A DNA stretch of 64,000 bases, taken from positions 124,001 through 188,000 of the forward strand of contig JAFGUB010000008.1 in assembly GCA_016938735.1 (NCBI GenBank), in the 5' to 3' direction. Under the pieces are notes generated by a model. The model was not told where the DNA came from, made no database searches, and was given only the letters and a program-made list of their open reading frames with translations. Origin of the DNA: Campylobacterales bacterium. Lineage in GTDB: Bacteria > Campylobacterota > Campylobacteria > Campylobacterales > Sulfurimonadaceae. This document shows, piece by piece, positions 45,796 through 55,110 of this stretch (positions are counted from its first letter, which is position 1; every line of letters starts with the position of its first letter). Both the position numbers and the translations under genes were made by a program.

Positions 45796-47049
45796 TTACA
45801 CAAGACCTAACAATGAGACGAAAAGCACCGGCGGTGTTACGATCAGCCCCACTTTCATATATTGCCACCACGTGATTTTTACCCCTTTTTGAGCCAGTAC
45901 ATGTAACCAAAGCAGGGTCGCCAGCGAGCCGATGGGGGTCATTTTCGGTCCCAGATTACAACCGATAATATTGGCATAAGCCAGTGCGCCCTGTCCTGCT
46001 TCGGCAATGGCGATATCCATGATCATCACCGTGGGCATGTTATTCATTACAGAGCTCAGCACGGCCGCCAAAAAGCCCGTACCGATCACCGCCACTGCGT
46101 CACCCTGAGCGGAGAGTGTTTGAATCACTCCGGCAAGATAGGTGGTCAGCCCCGCATTTTTAAGTCCAAAAACCACGATGTACAATCCGATGCTAAACCA
46201 CACCACCTGCCACGGCGCGGTTTTGATGGTCATCATCGGCTTGGTGGCTTTAAAATAGGTCGCAAGCGCCAGAAACAGGAGTGCGCCGCCCAGTGCAAAG
46301 AGGGATACCGGCAGATGATAGGCATCGCCGATAAAATAGCCCACCAAAAGCAGCGCCAAAAACCACCAACTAAGCCGAAACATCGTCATATTTTTGATAA
46401 CCGATTCAGGTGCGGCGAGGCGCTCAGTGTCTACATGTAAGGGAATATCTTTGCGGAAAAAGAGCCACAGCACGGCGACAGAGGCGATAATAGCCAGCAG
46501 GTTTGGCACAAACATCGCCTTGGCATATTCCCAAAATCCGATCTGAAAATAGCCCGCCGTCACAATGTTGGTAAGGTTGGAAATGATGAGCGGATTGCTC
46601 GCACTGTCCCCGATAAAGCCGCCTGCCATCAAAAAAGCGAAGATGGCGACGGGGTTCATTTTGAGGTATTTCATCTTGGCCAACACGATAGGGGTGAGAA
46701 TCAGCGCCGCGCCGTCGTTGGCAAAGAGTGCGCTCACCAGAGCACCCAGCAGCAGCATGTAGACAAACATCAGATGCCCGTTGCCGCGTGAGAGCCGCGC
46801 CATCTTCAGTGCCGCCCACTCAAAAAAGCCAATCTGATCCAGCACTATAGAGAGGATGATAATCCCGATAAACGCCAGAGTCGCGTCCCAGACAATGGCG
46901 GTGACGGCAATGACATCAGCAAAACTGACCACTCCAAGCACAAGCGCCGCAATAGCCCCCATGACGGCGGAGGTGCCGATCTGAAGGCCGCGCGGCTGGG
47001 CAATAATCAAAATGAGCGTCACGATAAAGAGCGCGATAGAGAGAAGCAT
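45796..47049 (-). CDS. arsB: ArsB-type arsenite efflux permease
   Basis: The 417-residue membrane protein with about 12 helices has the ArsB/NhaD-like signature region ALFANDGAALILTPIVLAKMKYL near residue 105 and GFIGDSASNPLIISNLTNIV near 140. It exports arsenite/antimonite using the proton gradient. I take the second ATG, which is 6 bases after AAGG; the ATG at 47055 is the alternative. Two TACATGTA copies are inside (45898, 46432, both LHV) and one is in its leader. It is divergent from arsR. Confidence 0.9.
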   Translation of the reverse strand: MLLSIALFIVTLILIIAQPRGLQIGTSAVMGAIAALVLGVVSFADVIAVTAIVWDATLAFIGIIILSIVLDQIGFFEWAALKMARLSRGNGHLMFVYMLLLGALVSALFANDGAALILTPIVLAKMKYLKMNPVAIFAFLMAGGFIGDSASNPLIISNLTNIVTAGYFQIGFWEYAKAMFVPNLLAIIASVAVLWLFFRKDIPLHVDTERLAAPESVIKNMTMFRLSWWFLALLLVGYFIGDAYHLPVSLFALGGALLFLALATYFKATKPMMTIKTAPWQVVWFSIGLYIVVFGLKNAGLTTYLAGVIQTLSAQGDAVAVIGTGFLAAVLSSVMNNMPTVMIMDIAIAEAGQGALAYANIIGCNLGPKMTPIGSLATLLWLHVLAQKGVKITWWQYMKVGLIVTPPVLFVSLLGLV

Positions 47050-47057
47050 AAGCATCC

Positions 47058-47067
47058 TTACATGTAA
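47058..47067. repeat. TTACATGTAA palindrome in the arsB leader
   Basis: It lies between the TATAGT -10 (47078-47083) and the arsB start. On the minus strand its AA runs into GG, forming the AAGG ribosome binding site. Confidence 0.9.
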
Positions 47068-47077
47068 AGTAAAACGC

Positions 47078-47124
47078 ACTATAGCCAAAAGCATCTCAAT
47101 AAATCAATATATCTTGAAATATAT
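47078..47124. promoter_or_regulatory. Divergent arsB/arsR control region with candidate ArsR operator
   Basis: The minus-strand -10 for arsB is TATAGT (47083-47078). Upstream lies an AT-rich dyad: TCAA-N6-TTGA (47104-47117) overlapping ATATAT-N6-ATATAT (47107-47124). ArsR/SmtB repressors bind such imperfect inverted repeats. The position would cover the arsB -35 region and lie close to the arsR promoter. Confidence 0.5.
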
Positions 47125-47170
47125 AAATAATTAAGCTACACTTCTGCCCGACATCAACACAAGGCCGCTC

Positions 47171-47494
47171 ATGGAGCTATTTTTACAAACGGTTTCGGCA
47201 CTCAACGACCCCAGCCGCGTGCTCATTTTGCGCTTTCTCGACACCCATGGCGAGCTGTGCGTATGCGATCTGCACCTAAGCTTGGGCATGATCCAGTCAC
47301 GCCTCTCTCGGCATCTCAAAATCCTCAAAGAGGCGGGATTTTTGCGGGTCGATCGACGCGGCACATGGGCCTATTACGCTATCCGCACTCCCATCGACCG
47401 CTTTAGGCTGCAGGCTCTTGAGGAGATTCGCACCCTCCCCATCGAGCTGCCCCCACTCATCAAAAATTCCGACACGCAAGGATGTACCCTATGA
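47171..47494 (+). CDS. arsR: ArsR-family arsenic-responsive repressor
   Basis: The 107-residue winged-helix protein has the arsenite-sensing motif ELCVCDL near residue 32 and the recognition helix MIQSRLSRHLKILKEAGFL. Arsenite binding to the Cys pair releases DNA. The gene overlaps arsC by four bases and is the first of five plus-strand arsenic genes. Confidence 0.93.
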   Translation: MELFLQTVSALNDPSRVLILRFLDTHGELCVCDLHLSLGMIQSRLSRHLKILKEAGFLRVDRRGTWAYYAIRTPIDRFRLQALEEIRTLPIELPPLIKNSDTQGCTL

Positions 47495-47892
47495 AAAAAG
47501 TTCTGATTCTCTGCACCGGCAACAGTTGCCGCTCCATTATGGCCGAAGCACTGGTCAATGCCCGTTTGGGCGATTGCACCGAAGCCTACAGCTCCGGCGT
47601 GCGTGCCAGCGGCGCGGTGAACCCAAACGCCAAAGCACTGCTGGAGCGCAAAGGGCTTTGGCGCGACACCTACCGCTCCAAAGTGATCGATGAAGTGCTG
47701 GATCAGCCTTTTGATCTGGTCGTCACCGTCTGCGATCACGCCAAAGAGACCTGCCCGATGTTTCCCAAAGCCATCAAAACCTTACATGTAGGCTTTGACG
47801 ACCCTAGCGGCAAAGAGTTTGGCGAGTATGAAAAGACCCTCTCACTGATCGAGTCCGAACTGCTGCCACGCATCAAAGAGGAGCTGTGCTAA
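47491..47892 (+). CDS. arsC: Arsenate reductase, thioredoxin-coupled low-molecular-weight phosphatase type
   Basis: The 133-residue protein has the P-loop CTGNSCRS near residue 8 and the CX6C pair in VTVCDHAKETCP near residue 80, the three-cysteine relay of thioredoxin-linked ArsC. It reduces arsenate to arsenite for ArsB export. The ATG at 47491 overlaps the arsR stop. A TACATGTA (47783) is read as LHV. Confidence 0.93.
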   Translation: MKKVLILCTGNSCRSIMAEALVNARLGDCTEAYSSGVRASGAVNPNAKALLERKGLWRDTYRSKVIDEVLDQPFDLVVTVCDHAKETCPMFPKAIKTLHVGFDDPSGKEFGEYEKTLSLIESELLPRIKEELC

Positions 47893-48834
47893 GTGTGGCA
47901 TGAGCTTAGCGGCGCCATCATCGCATGGCTTGGGCTCAGCGGCAGGCTCGGTGACGCCGCGCACTTTTTTCTCTACGATACGGTGAAAATCTGGGCGCTG
48001 CTGCTCTTCATCATCTTTGCGGTGAGCTTTTTGCGCACCTGGATGAACGTGGAAAAAGTGCGCGCCTATCTGGCGGGCAAACGCGAATTTAGCGCCAATA
48101 TTCTTGCAGCGCTCTTTGGCATCATCACCCCCTTTTGCACCTGTAGCGCGATTCCGCTTTTTTTGGGCTTTTTACAGGCGCGCATTCCCGTCGGCGTCAC
48201 CTTTAGTTTTCTCATCTCTGCGCCGCTCAATAACGAAATCGCCATTGCGATGCTCTTTGGGCTTTTTGGCTTTAAGATCACCGCGCTTTACATTGGGTTT
48301 GGGCTTGCGGTGGCGATTGCGGGCGGCTATCTGATCGGGCGGCTGGGGGTCGAAAAGTATGTGCTGATTCAGGTTCCCGTGATGCAGGGGGCTTTACATG
48401 TAGAGGTCGCCCGCCTGACACTTCGTGAGCGCGCCTATGAAGCGTGGCGCAACACCCGCGAGATTTTTCTCAAAATCTATCTCTGGGTGATGGCGGGCGT
48501 GGGGGTGGGCGCTTTTTTCCACGGCTATGTGCCTGCCGAGTGGATCGCCGCGTACGCCGGAGGCGATGCGTGGTACGCCGTGCCGCTCGCCGTGGCGATG
48601 GGCATCCCCATGTACGCTTCGGCTGCCGGAGTCATGCCGCTGGTGGAGGTTTTAACCCAGAAAGGAATGCTGCTGGGAAGCGCGCTGAGCTTCATGATGG
48701 CCGTCACCGCCCTCTCGCTGCCCGAGGCTATCATCCTCAAACAGATCTTACATGTAAGGCTTATCGCCTTCTTCTTTGCCATTATCGGCGCGGGAATCAT
48801 GGCGATCGGCTTTATTTTTAATGCTATTTTATAA
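47893..48834 (+). CDS. Permease of the ArsP/DUF318 family
   Basis: The 313-residue protein (GTG start directly after the arsC stop) has about eight membrane helices and the TPFCTCSAIPLFLGFL cysteine motif near residue 76 that marks this family. ArsP members export methylated or aromatic arsenicals; others are uncharacterised. Two TACATGTA copies lie inside (48395, 48749, both LHV). Confidence 0.85.
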   Translation: MWHELSGAIIAWLGLSGRLGDAAHFFLYDTVKIWALLLFIIFAVSFLRTWMNVEKVRAYLAGKREFSANILAALFGIITPFCTCSAIPLFLGFLQARIPVGVTFSFLISAPLNNEIAIAMLFGLFGFKITALYIGFGLAVAIAGGYLIGRLGVEKYVLIQVPVMQGALHVEVARLTLRERAYEAWRNTREIFLKIYLWVMAGVGVGAFFHGYVPAEWIAAYAGGDAWYAVPLAVAMGIPMYASAAGVMPLVEVLTQKGMLLGSALSFMMAVTALSLPEAIILKQILHVRLIAFFFAIIGAGIMAIGFIFNAIL

Positions 48835-48844
48835 GGAGCACATT

Positions 48845-49105
48845 ATGAACATTCAAGTCCAAAACACATCAAGCGGCGTCAAAGCCACACTCAGCGGCTT
48901 TAGCGCTACAGAGATCAAAAGCAAAATCGAAGCGTGCCAAGAGGGGAGCTGTGAGTGTAACTGCGACAGCGGCGTGATGGAGCGCATTAGCGGTATTGAG
49001 CTGCAAGAAAACAGAGACACGCTGGAGCTGTGCGTGAACGGCGATGTGGACGCGCAGACCTTGGCGCCCATGATGCAAAGCTGCCTGATTGGAGAAGCGC
49101 AATGA
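48845..49105 (+). CDS. Small cysteine-rich protein in the arsenic operon
   Basis: The 86-residue protein starts at an ATG after AAGGAGC. A cluster CQEGSCECNCDSG near residue 32, and more Cys at 65 and 80, suggest metalloid or metal binding. A longer frame opening inside the permease gene is rejected. It overlaps the thioredoxin gene by four bases. It could be an arsenite-binding chaperone, but no family is recognised. Confidence 0.8.
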   Translation: MNIQVQNTSSGVKATLSGFSATEIKSKIEACQEGSCECNCDSGVMERISGIELQENRDTLELCVNGDVDAQTLAPMMQSCLIGEAQ

Positions 49106-49338
49106 AAATCGAAATTCTCGGTACCGGATGTGCCAAATGCAAAGCCCTTGAAGAAGCCGCCAAGCAAGCCGTAGCGCAGTGCGGCATCTTTGCGCAGGTG
49201 GAAAAGGTGGATGATATTCAAAAGATCATGAGCTATGGCGTCATGAGCACGCCCGGACTGGTGATTGACGGCGTAGTGAAAAGCAGCGGCAAAGCCTTAC
49301 ATGTAAACGAAATCGTCGCGCTCATTAAAGCACAGTGA
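49102..49338 (+). CDS. Small thioredoxin-like redox protein (CAKC)
   Basis: The 78-residue protein MKIEILGTGCAKCKALEE has the CxxC active site of the redox-active disulphide family often found beside ArsP permeases, followed by GVMSTPGLVIDG (cis-Pro loop). It may supply electrons to ArsC or handle arsenite-thiol chemistry. A TACATGTA (49298) is read as LHV. Confidence 0.88.
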   Translation: MKIEILGTGCAKCKALEEAAKQAVAQCGIFAQVEKVDDIQKIMSYGVMSTPGLVIDGVVKSSGKALHVNEIVALIKAQ

Positions 49339-49346
49339 CGCAGACC

Positions 49347-49757
49347 TTACTTGAACCCGCTCTTTTCAAATCCCTTGAGTCGATCAAGTTCGTAATTGAT
49401 CGCCAGATCAGAGATCAAAATTTCACGCAGCGAGCAGACTAGGGACATGGCCAGCAAGATCAAAGAGGTGTAAAACGCCACAACCCCTTCAAACGCCATA
49501 CCCGCCTGAATAAACCCCATTGCGACTACCGCGACAAGAATGCTCATTGCACCCGATGCCTGCATATATTTTATCAGTTCAACCCGCTTACGCAACACGT
49601 CAATCTGTTTGAGCACAAGCACATCACACCCTTTTTCGCATAGGCTTGCAAGATCACGGATCGTTTTATACAGAGCGAGCAAACGCTGCGTATATGCCAA
49701 CATCAAAAGAGACTGCGCCGAAAAAAGCAGTGCGGGCGTAGCGATGGAGAGCTCCAT
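49347..49757 (-). CDS. DUF2721-like membrane protein
   Basis: The 136-residue protein has three predicted helices (about residues 8-25, 70-90, 92-115) and Arg/Lys-rich loops, resembling the DUF2721 family of unknown function. It begins one base after the TAG of the small motility-type protein and ends 8 bases from the convergent arsenic operon. Confidence 0.7.
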   Translation of the reverse strand: MELSIATPALLFSAQSLLMLAYTQRLLALYKTIRDLASLCEKGCDVLVLKQIDVLRKRVELIKYMQASGAMSILVAVVAMGFIQAGMAFEGVVAFYTSLILLAMSLVCSLREILISDLAINYELDRLKGFEKSGFK

Positions 49758-49758
49758 G

Positions 49759-49932
49759 CTAGGCTTTGACGTCGAGCTGCGTACCGATACCCCTTAGCGC
49801 CGCACCGCTGGCTTGAGGAGTCGCGCTACTCTCTAAAAGTTTGAGCACCTGCTCTCCCTGACCTTTAGAGGCCTCTTTGAGGGCGTAGAGCGAGGTGGAT
49901 GCCTGAGTCGTTTGAGGGTTAATCGCTTCCAT
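49759..49932 (-). CDS. YjfB-like putative motility protein
   Basis: The 57-residue protein MEAINPQTTQASTSLYALKE starts after a strong AAGGAG and ends ...GTQLDVKA. The layout (short N-terminus, helical middle, C-terminal G-x-x-LDVxA) resembles the YjfB motility family. Its normal stop is TAG, with the next ATG one base later, showing that TAG terminates here. Confidence 0.6.
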   Translation of the reverse strand: MEAINPQTTQASTSLYALKEASKGQGEQVLKLLESSATPQASGAALRGIGTQLDVKA

Positions 49933-49977
49933 GGGTGCTCCTTTTGAATCTTTGCACTAAGATCGGCTAAAATGGCT

Positions 49978-49987
49978 TTACATGTAC
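49978..49987. repeat. TTACATGTAC upstream of the 111-residue membrane gene
   Basis: The core TACATGTA (49979-49986) begins 5 bases after a TAAAAT (49968-49973) that could be the -10 of the downstream gene. Confidence 0.85.
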
Positions 49988-50028
49988 GCTTTAACATCAC
50001 GCACAACAATGCGGAAAAAGGATCATTT

Positions 50029-50364
50029 ATGGCGCTATCATCCGAAGAAGAGGCCCTGCTCGCCAAACGCGCCAGACGCCTCAAAAGCTGGCCCTACGTC
50101 GGCGGCGGGTTACTGGGCTTGCTGGGGGCTTGCGGCCTTTGGCTGTGGGTCAAGGTACCGTATCTGATCAATCCATGGGCGCTTGGCGACGCCATCCGCG
50201 GTGGGAGCCTGAGCGAATCGACCGTGCTGCTTTTGGCCTCGATGCTCCCTGTCGTCTTGCTGATGCTTCTACTTTTTGCGGTCGCTGTAGTGGGGCTGAT
50301 CTTCGCAGCCTTTGCCAATGAACGCAAACTGATAGAGATGATCCGAAGATTGAATACACACTGA
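50029..50364 (+). CDS. Small two-helix membrane protein, unknown
   Basis: The 111-residue protein starts at MALSSEEEALLAKR after AAAGGATC. It has helices near residues 25-47 and 70-98 and a basic C-terminus. A longer start at 49972 would read through the palindrome without a ribosome binding site. It is followed by a 54-residue membrane protein and probably cotranscribed with it. Confidence 0.75.
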   Translation: MALSSEEEALLAKRARRLKSWPYVGGGLLGLLGACGLWLWVKVPYLINPWALGDAIRGGSLSESTVLLLASMLPVVLLMLLLFAVAVVGLIFAAFANERKLIEMIRRLNTH

Positions 50365-50382
50365 ACGAATCGGAGCGATAGT

Positions 50383-50547
50383 ATGTGTCTTATCCTGACC
50401 GCCCTCTTCGCGGCGCTTGCATGGAGCTTTTTTGAACGCGGCTTGCTGATCGGTGCGCTCGTCTTTGCCGCTATCTCAGCGGTGTTTGCCTTCTTGATGC
50501 TCTATAAAATCAACAAGACGCGCTTGGAGCGCAAAAAAGATGAATAG
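50383..50547 (+). CDS. 54-residue membrane protein
   Basis: An ATG at 50383, 6 bases after GGAGCG, opens MCLILTALFAALAWSFFERG..., with two hydrophobic stretches and a basic tail RLERKKDE, ending in TAG. It lies 18 bases after the 111-residue gene. Function unknown. Confidence 0.65.
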   Translation: MCLILTALFAALAWSFFERGLLIGALVFAAISAVFAFLMLYKINKTRLERKKDE

Positions 50548-50674
50548 CCCTCCGCGGCAAAATAGGCAAAAGGGGTGATTAATATTCCTTTATGGCACAA
50601 TTGACTGTCTTGAAAGAGCCCTATAAGCCGCTATCGGTTATAGTGTAGTACTTTCGTCACAAAGAGCCCCACTC

Positions 50675-53600
50675 ATGAAAGAGATGCACTATCTCAAACA
50701 AGAGTTATATGATCGGGTAAAAACCGATACGGATATTTTCGACTTTCTGCAAAACGGCTCGCTTGATGGCCTCTGGTATTGGGATCTGGAGCACCCGAAC
50801 CATGAGTGGATGAGTGAGCGCTTCTGGGAGATGTTTGGCATCGATCCCTCCACCAAAACGCATCTTAGCTCCGAGTGGCAGAAGATCATCTTTGAAGATG
50901 ATCTAAAAAGCAGTATCGAACACCTCAACAAACACCTCGAAGATCCGAGCTACCCTTATGATCAGATCGTCAGATACCGCCATCAAGACGGAAGTACCGT
51001 CTGGATTCGCTGCCGCGGCATGGCCATCAGGGATGCCAACGGCAAACCGATCAGGATGCTGGGTGCACATATCAACGTCTCATCCATCTACCAAACCTTT
51101 GAGGATCTGGTTCGCTCAAAAGAGCGGGAGTTTGAGACCCTGTTCGACCGCGCCCAAGTCGGCCTTATGTACATCACGGGTGATCGAAAGCTCATTCGGG
51201 CCAATCCCCGCTTCGCAGAGATGCTGGGGTATGGCTCACCTGAGGAGATGGTTGGGCTGAGCATGCGCGCCCTGCATCTCTCTGAAGAGAATTTCATCGC
51301 TTTTGGAACGCTCTATTTTGACGCTTTAATTCAGGGTGCCAAGCTCAATATCGAGTATACGATTCGAAAAAAAGACGGCACGCCCCTTTGGGTCTCTATC
51401 TCAGGCAAAGCCTTGAGCGATGATATCCCCGCTGACCTCTCCAAAGGGGTGCTCTGGTCTATTGAGGACATTTCGCAGCGCAAACGATTCGAAACCGAGC
51501 TCAAACGCTCCAACGAACGCTGGAAAGCTGCACTGAGCGCCAATGAGGATGGCGTCTGGGAGTGGGACCTTGAACATGACGCGCTCTACACTTCGGAGCG
51601 CTGGAACGCGCTGCATGACTATACGCAAGAGCATACGATCACCACGCAGACATGGACCGGCAGTATCCATCCGGATGATCTTCAAGAGATCGAGCAGAGG
51701 GTGAACGATGTGCTCACCAATCCAAACACCGCCAACTTCGTCTCCGAATACCGCTTCCGATCCTCCAAAGGGACCTATAAATGGATTCTCGACAGAGGTA
51801 TCGTCCTTGAGCGCTCCAAAGAGGGAAGAGCCCTACACATCATCGGTACCCATCACGACATCTCCGAGCGCAAACGGTTTGAAGAGGCTCTTATCACGGA
51901 GCGCGACCGATCTCAACACTATCTCGATATCGTCGGCGAAATGATCATTGCTCTTGACACCACAGGAACCATCATTTTGATCAACGAAAAAGGCCGCACG
52001 ATTTTGGAAGCGGATGGAAGCGAGATCATCGGTAAAAATTGGTTCTCAGAGTTTTTGATCCCCGATGAGCTTGAGAGGGTTCAGGGCTATTTCCAAGAGT
52101 TGATGGCCGGAAGCATTGAGAATCTGCGCTATGTTGAAAATCATATCCGCACACTCAAAGGCGCTAAACGGCTCATCGCATGGCATAACACGCTGACCTA
52201 CGATGAGACGCACACCATCAACGGCCTCATCTCTTCAGGAAGGGACATCACCGATCAGCGCATCGTCGAAAACGAACTCAAAGCGGAGCGCGCCCGTTTC
52301 AAGTTGGCGATAGAAGGGACCAAAGACGGTCTGTGGGACTGGAACATCCTCACTCATGAAGCGTATGTCTCCGAACGCTACGAAACCATGCTCGGATATG
52401 AGCTCGGAGAGCTTCCACACTCACCTGATGCCTGGAGTGACCTGCTGCATCCGGAGGACAAAGCGGCCGCATTTGCCGCCGTGCAATCGTACCTCGACTC
52501 TAGAGGCAAGCATAACTACGACAGCACCTTTCGCATGCGGTGCAAAGATGGCAGTTGGCGCTGGATCAGAGGGCGCGGAAAGGCACTCTTTGATACCGAT
52601 GGTCGCCCCTTGAGATTGGTCGGCTTCAACACCGACGTCACCGAAGAGCGCGAACTACACAACCGATTAAGCTACAGTGAAAAGCGCTTTCACACTATTT
52701 TTGACAGTGCCCCTGTGGGGATCTTCTATTTTGATCGAGAGAAGATCATCAGGGAGTCCAACGCAGCCTTTGCAAAGATACTTGGCACGACGCCCAAGCA
52801 GTTGAATGATTTTAATATGCAAGAGCGGCTCAACGATACGACCATGCTAAAAGCGATCGACCAATGTCTGAGTGAAGGGGCGGCCAGATTTAAAGGGTAC
52901 TACACTTCGGTGACCAGCGCAAAGAAAAAATATGGAGAAGTGATTTATCAGGCGATTTATGACGACGAAAATCAGATCATCGGAGGGATTGGGATTGCTG
53001 ATGACCAGACGGTGCAAAAAAGCCTCGAGGAGGAGATAGCACTCAAAGAGACGCTGCACAAACAGCTCTTTACCGATAACAAAGTTCCCACCCTCTTTAT
53101 TGATCCTGCCAATCACGGCGCGATCGTCGATGCGAATATCGCGGCTGCGAAATACTATGGGTATTCGCTCGATGAACTCACCGGTATGTCCATAATGCAG
53201 CTTAACACCATGACCCCTGATGAGATCAACACCGAAATGCATCATGCACTTCATCATCATCGCGACCACTTTCTGTTCCAGCACCGCTTGAAAAGTGGTG
53301 AAATCAGAGATGTAGAGGTGTACAGCGGACCGATCACCTATGCGCAAAAGCAGATTCTCTACAGCATCATTCATGATGTTACGGAAAAAAACCGATTGGC
53401 CCGCGAAGTCTCTCAGCAGCATGATCACCTGCAAAACGTCATCAACGGCATGTCCGAAGCCATGACCGTCATAGACCAGAACTACAACGTGCTTCTGATG
53501 AACAACACCGCCAAGGAGATGGCGGTTGCGCACTTCATTGCAGACCCACAACACCCCAAATGCCATGAAATCTCCCATCACAGTCCGCTGCCGTGTGCCC

Positions 53601-55108
53601 TAGACAACCACCCCTGCCCGCTCAAGCAAGCCATCGAGAGCGGCACCACACAAAAAGCGCTGCACCGTCACCTCAATGCCCAAGATGAAGAACGGCTGGT
53701 TGAAGTCACCCTGACCCCGCTCAAAAACAGTGAAGGGGAGATCTACGCTTTTGTCGAATCAGGTCATGACGTCACCGACCTTCTGGAGATAAAAGAGGAG
53801 CTCAACCGCCAGATCAACTTTGATGCCCTCACGGGGCTTCCCAGCAAGATCCTCTTCATGGACCGCCTCAAGGAGTTCATCGCCCACGCGCAACGCACCC
53901 AGGCGAAGGCTGCTGTTATCTTGATCAACATCGACAACTTCAAGATCATCAACGAATCGTTTGGGCATCAAGCCGGCGATCTGGTGATCAAAATGTTCGC
54001 CGAGTGGATCAAAAGCGTCATTAGGGCCGAAGATACATTGGCGCGTCTGAGTGGCGACTCCTACGCCATTTTGCTTGAAAACATCGATGAGGATCTGGTT
54101 GCAGTCCGCATTCTTGAGAACCTCAAGGCCCTGGTTGAAACCTCACACGTCGATATCCTTGGACAGGAGGTCTATTTCACCTACAGCGCCGGAATTGCCA
54201 TCTATCCCCAAGACGGCAACAGCGCGGAGAGCATCTTCAAAAATGCCGACGCCGCCATCTATGAAGCCAAAGAGGGAGGACGCAATACCTATCGCTACTA
54301 CACCGACGAGCTCACCCAGAAGGCTTTTCACAGAGTAGTGATGGATGCGAGCCTTCGCGATGCAATCAGAAACGACGAATTTGTACTCTATTATCAACCG
54401 CAATACAATGGCCAAAGCGGCACCCTCATCGGCATGGAGGCACTCATTCGCTGGAATCACCACTCCATGGGACTGGTGCCTCCGGGCAAGTTCATCCCTA
54501 TCCTGGAGAGCTCTCATCTGATCATCCCCGTAGGGCAGTGGATTCTTGAAACGGCCTTCAAACAGGCGCTCTTGTGGCATGAAGCAGGGTTGGAGCCGGG
54601 GGTTATTTCGGTGAATCTCTCCATGGTGCAGCTCGCCACCGGCGAAGAGCTGATCAAACAGATTCGGTCACTCCTTGAGTCAACGGGGTGCAAGCCCGAA
54701 TGGATCGGTCTGGAGATGACCGAGAGTCTGATGATGCACAACCCCGACGAAACGATTGCGCTCCTGCGCACCCTGCGTGATCTTGGCTTTTTGATCGCCA
54801 TGGATGATTTTGGTACGGGCTACTCCTCGCTGGCCTATCTCAAAAAGATGCCCATCTCCAAACTCAAAATCGACAAATCGTTTATCGATGGACTGCCTCA
54901 TGATGAAGATGACATTGCCATGGCCAGATCCATCATCGCTCTGGCAAAAAACATGAATCTTGAAGTTATCGCTGAGGGGGTTGAGCGAGAAGAGCAAAAA
55001 GCGTTTCTCCTAACCAACGGCTGTTTTGAGATACAAGGCTATCTCTATGGCAGGCCGATGCCATCAAAAGAGATCGAAAAGCTGTTGGGGCACCCCTGTG
55101 AATCGTAG
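50675..55108 (+). CDS. Eight-PAS GGDEF-EAL signalling protein, GGDEF degenerate
   Basis: The 1477-residue soluble protein has eight PAS/PAC units beginning near residues 25, 150, 280, 410, 535, 665, 795 and 925. The last contains a cysteine/histidine group (KCHEISHHSPLPC, HPCPL). The GGDEF domain (about 1050-1215) has SGDSY in place of GGDEF but keeps an RxxD site. The EAL domain (about 1225-1470) keeps EALIRWNHH, EMTESLMM and DDFGTGYSSL. It is predicted to be a c-di-GMP phosphodiesterase gated by several signals. No TACATGTA occurs in it or its flanks. Confidence 0.93.
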   Translation: MKEMHYLKQELYDRVKTDTDIFDFLQNGSLDGLWYWDLEHPNHEWMSERFWEMFGIDPSTKTHLSSEWQKIIFEDDLKSSIEHLNKHLEDPSYPYDQIVRYRHQDGSTVWIRCRGMAIRDANGKPIRMLGAHINVSSIYQTFEDLVRSKEREFETLFDRAQVGLMYITGDRKLIRANPRFAEMLGYGSPEEMVGLSMRALHLSEENFIAFGTLYFDALIQGAKLNIEYTIRKKDGTPLWVSISGKALSDDIPADLSKGVLWSIEDISQRKRFETELKRSNERWKAALSANEDGVWEWDLEHDALYTSERWNALHDYTQEHTITTQTWTGSIHPDDLQEIEQRVNDVLTNPNTANFVSEYRFRSSKGTYKWILDRGIVLERSKEGRALHIIGTHHDISERKRFEEALITERDRSQHYLDIVGEMIIALDTTGTIILINEKGRTILEADGSEIIGKNWFSEFLIPDELERVQGYFQELMAGSIENLRYVENHIRTLKGAKRLIAWHNTLTYDETHTINGLISSGRDITDQRIVENELKAERARFKLAIEGTKDGLWDWNILTHEAYVSERYETMLGYELGELPHSPDAWSDLLHPEDKAAAFAAVQSYLDSRGKHNYDSTFRMRCKDGSWRWIRGRGKALFDTDGRPLRLVGFNTDVTEERELHNRLSYSEKRFHTIFDSAPVGIFYFDREKIIRESNAAFAKILGTTPKQLNDFNMQERLNDTTMLKAIDQCLSEGAARFKGYYTSVTSAKKKYGEVIYQAIYDDENQIIGGIGIADDQTVQKSLEEEIALKETLHKQLFTDNKVPTLFIDPANHGAIVDANIAAAKYYGYSLDELTGMSIMQLNTMTPDEINTEMHHALHHHRDHFLFQHRLKSGEIRDVEVYSGPITYAQKQILYSIIHDVTEKNRLAREVSQQHDHLQNVINGMSEAMTVIDQNYNVLLMNNTAKEMAVAHFIADPQHPKCHEISHHSPLPCALDNHPCPLKQAIESGTTQKALHRHLNAQDEERLVEVTLTPLKNSEGEIYAFVESGHDVTDLLEIKEELNRQINFDALTGLPSKILFMDRLKEFIAHAQRTQAKAAVILINIDNFKIINESFGHQAGDLVIKMFAEWIKSVIRAEDTLARLSGDSYAILLENIDEDLVAVRILENLKALVETSHVDILGQEVYFTYSAGIAIYPQDGNSAESIFKNADAAIYEAKEGGRNTYRYYTDELTQKAFHRVVMDASLRDAIRNDEFVLYYQPQYNGQSGTLIGMEALIRWNHHSMGLVPPGKFIPILESSHLIIPVGQWILETAFKQALLWHEAGLEPGVISVNLSMVQLATGEELIKQIRSLLESTGCKPEWIGLEMTESLMMHNPDETIALLRTLRDLGFLIAMDDFGTGYSSLAYLKKMPISKLKIDKSFIDGLPHDEDDIAMARSIIALAKNMNLEVIAEGVEREEQKAFLLTNGCFEIQGYLYGRPMPSKEIEKLLGHPCES

Positions 55109-55110
55109 GG

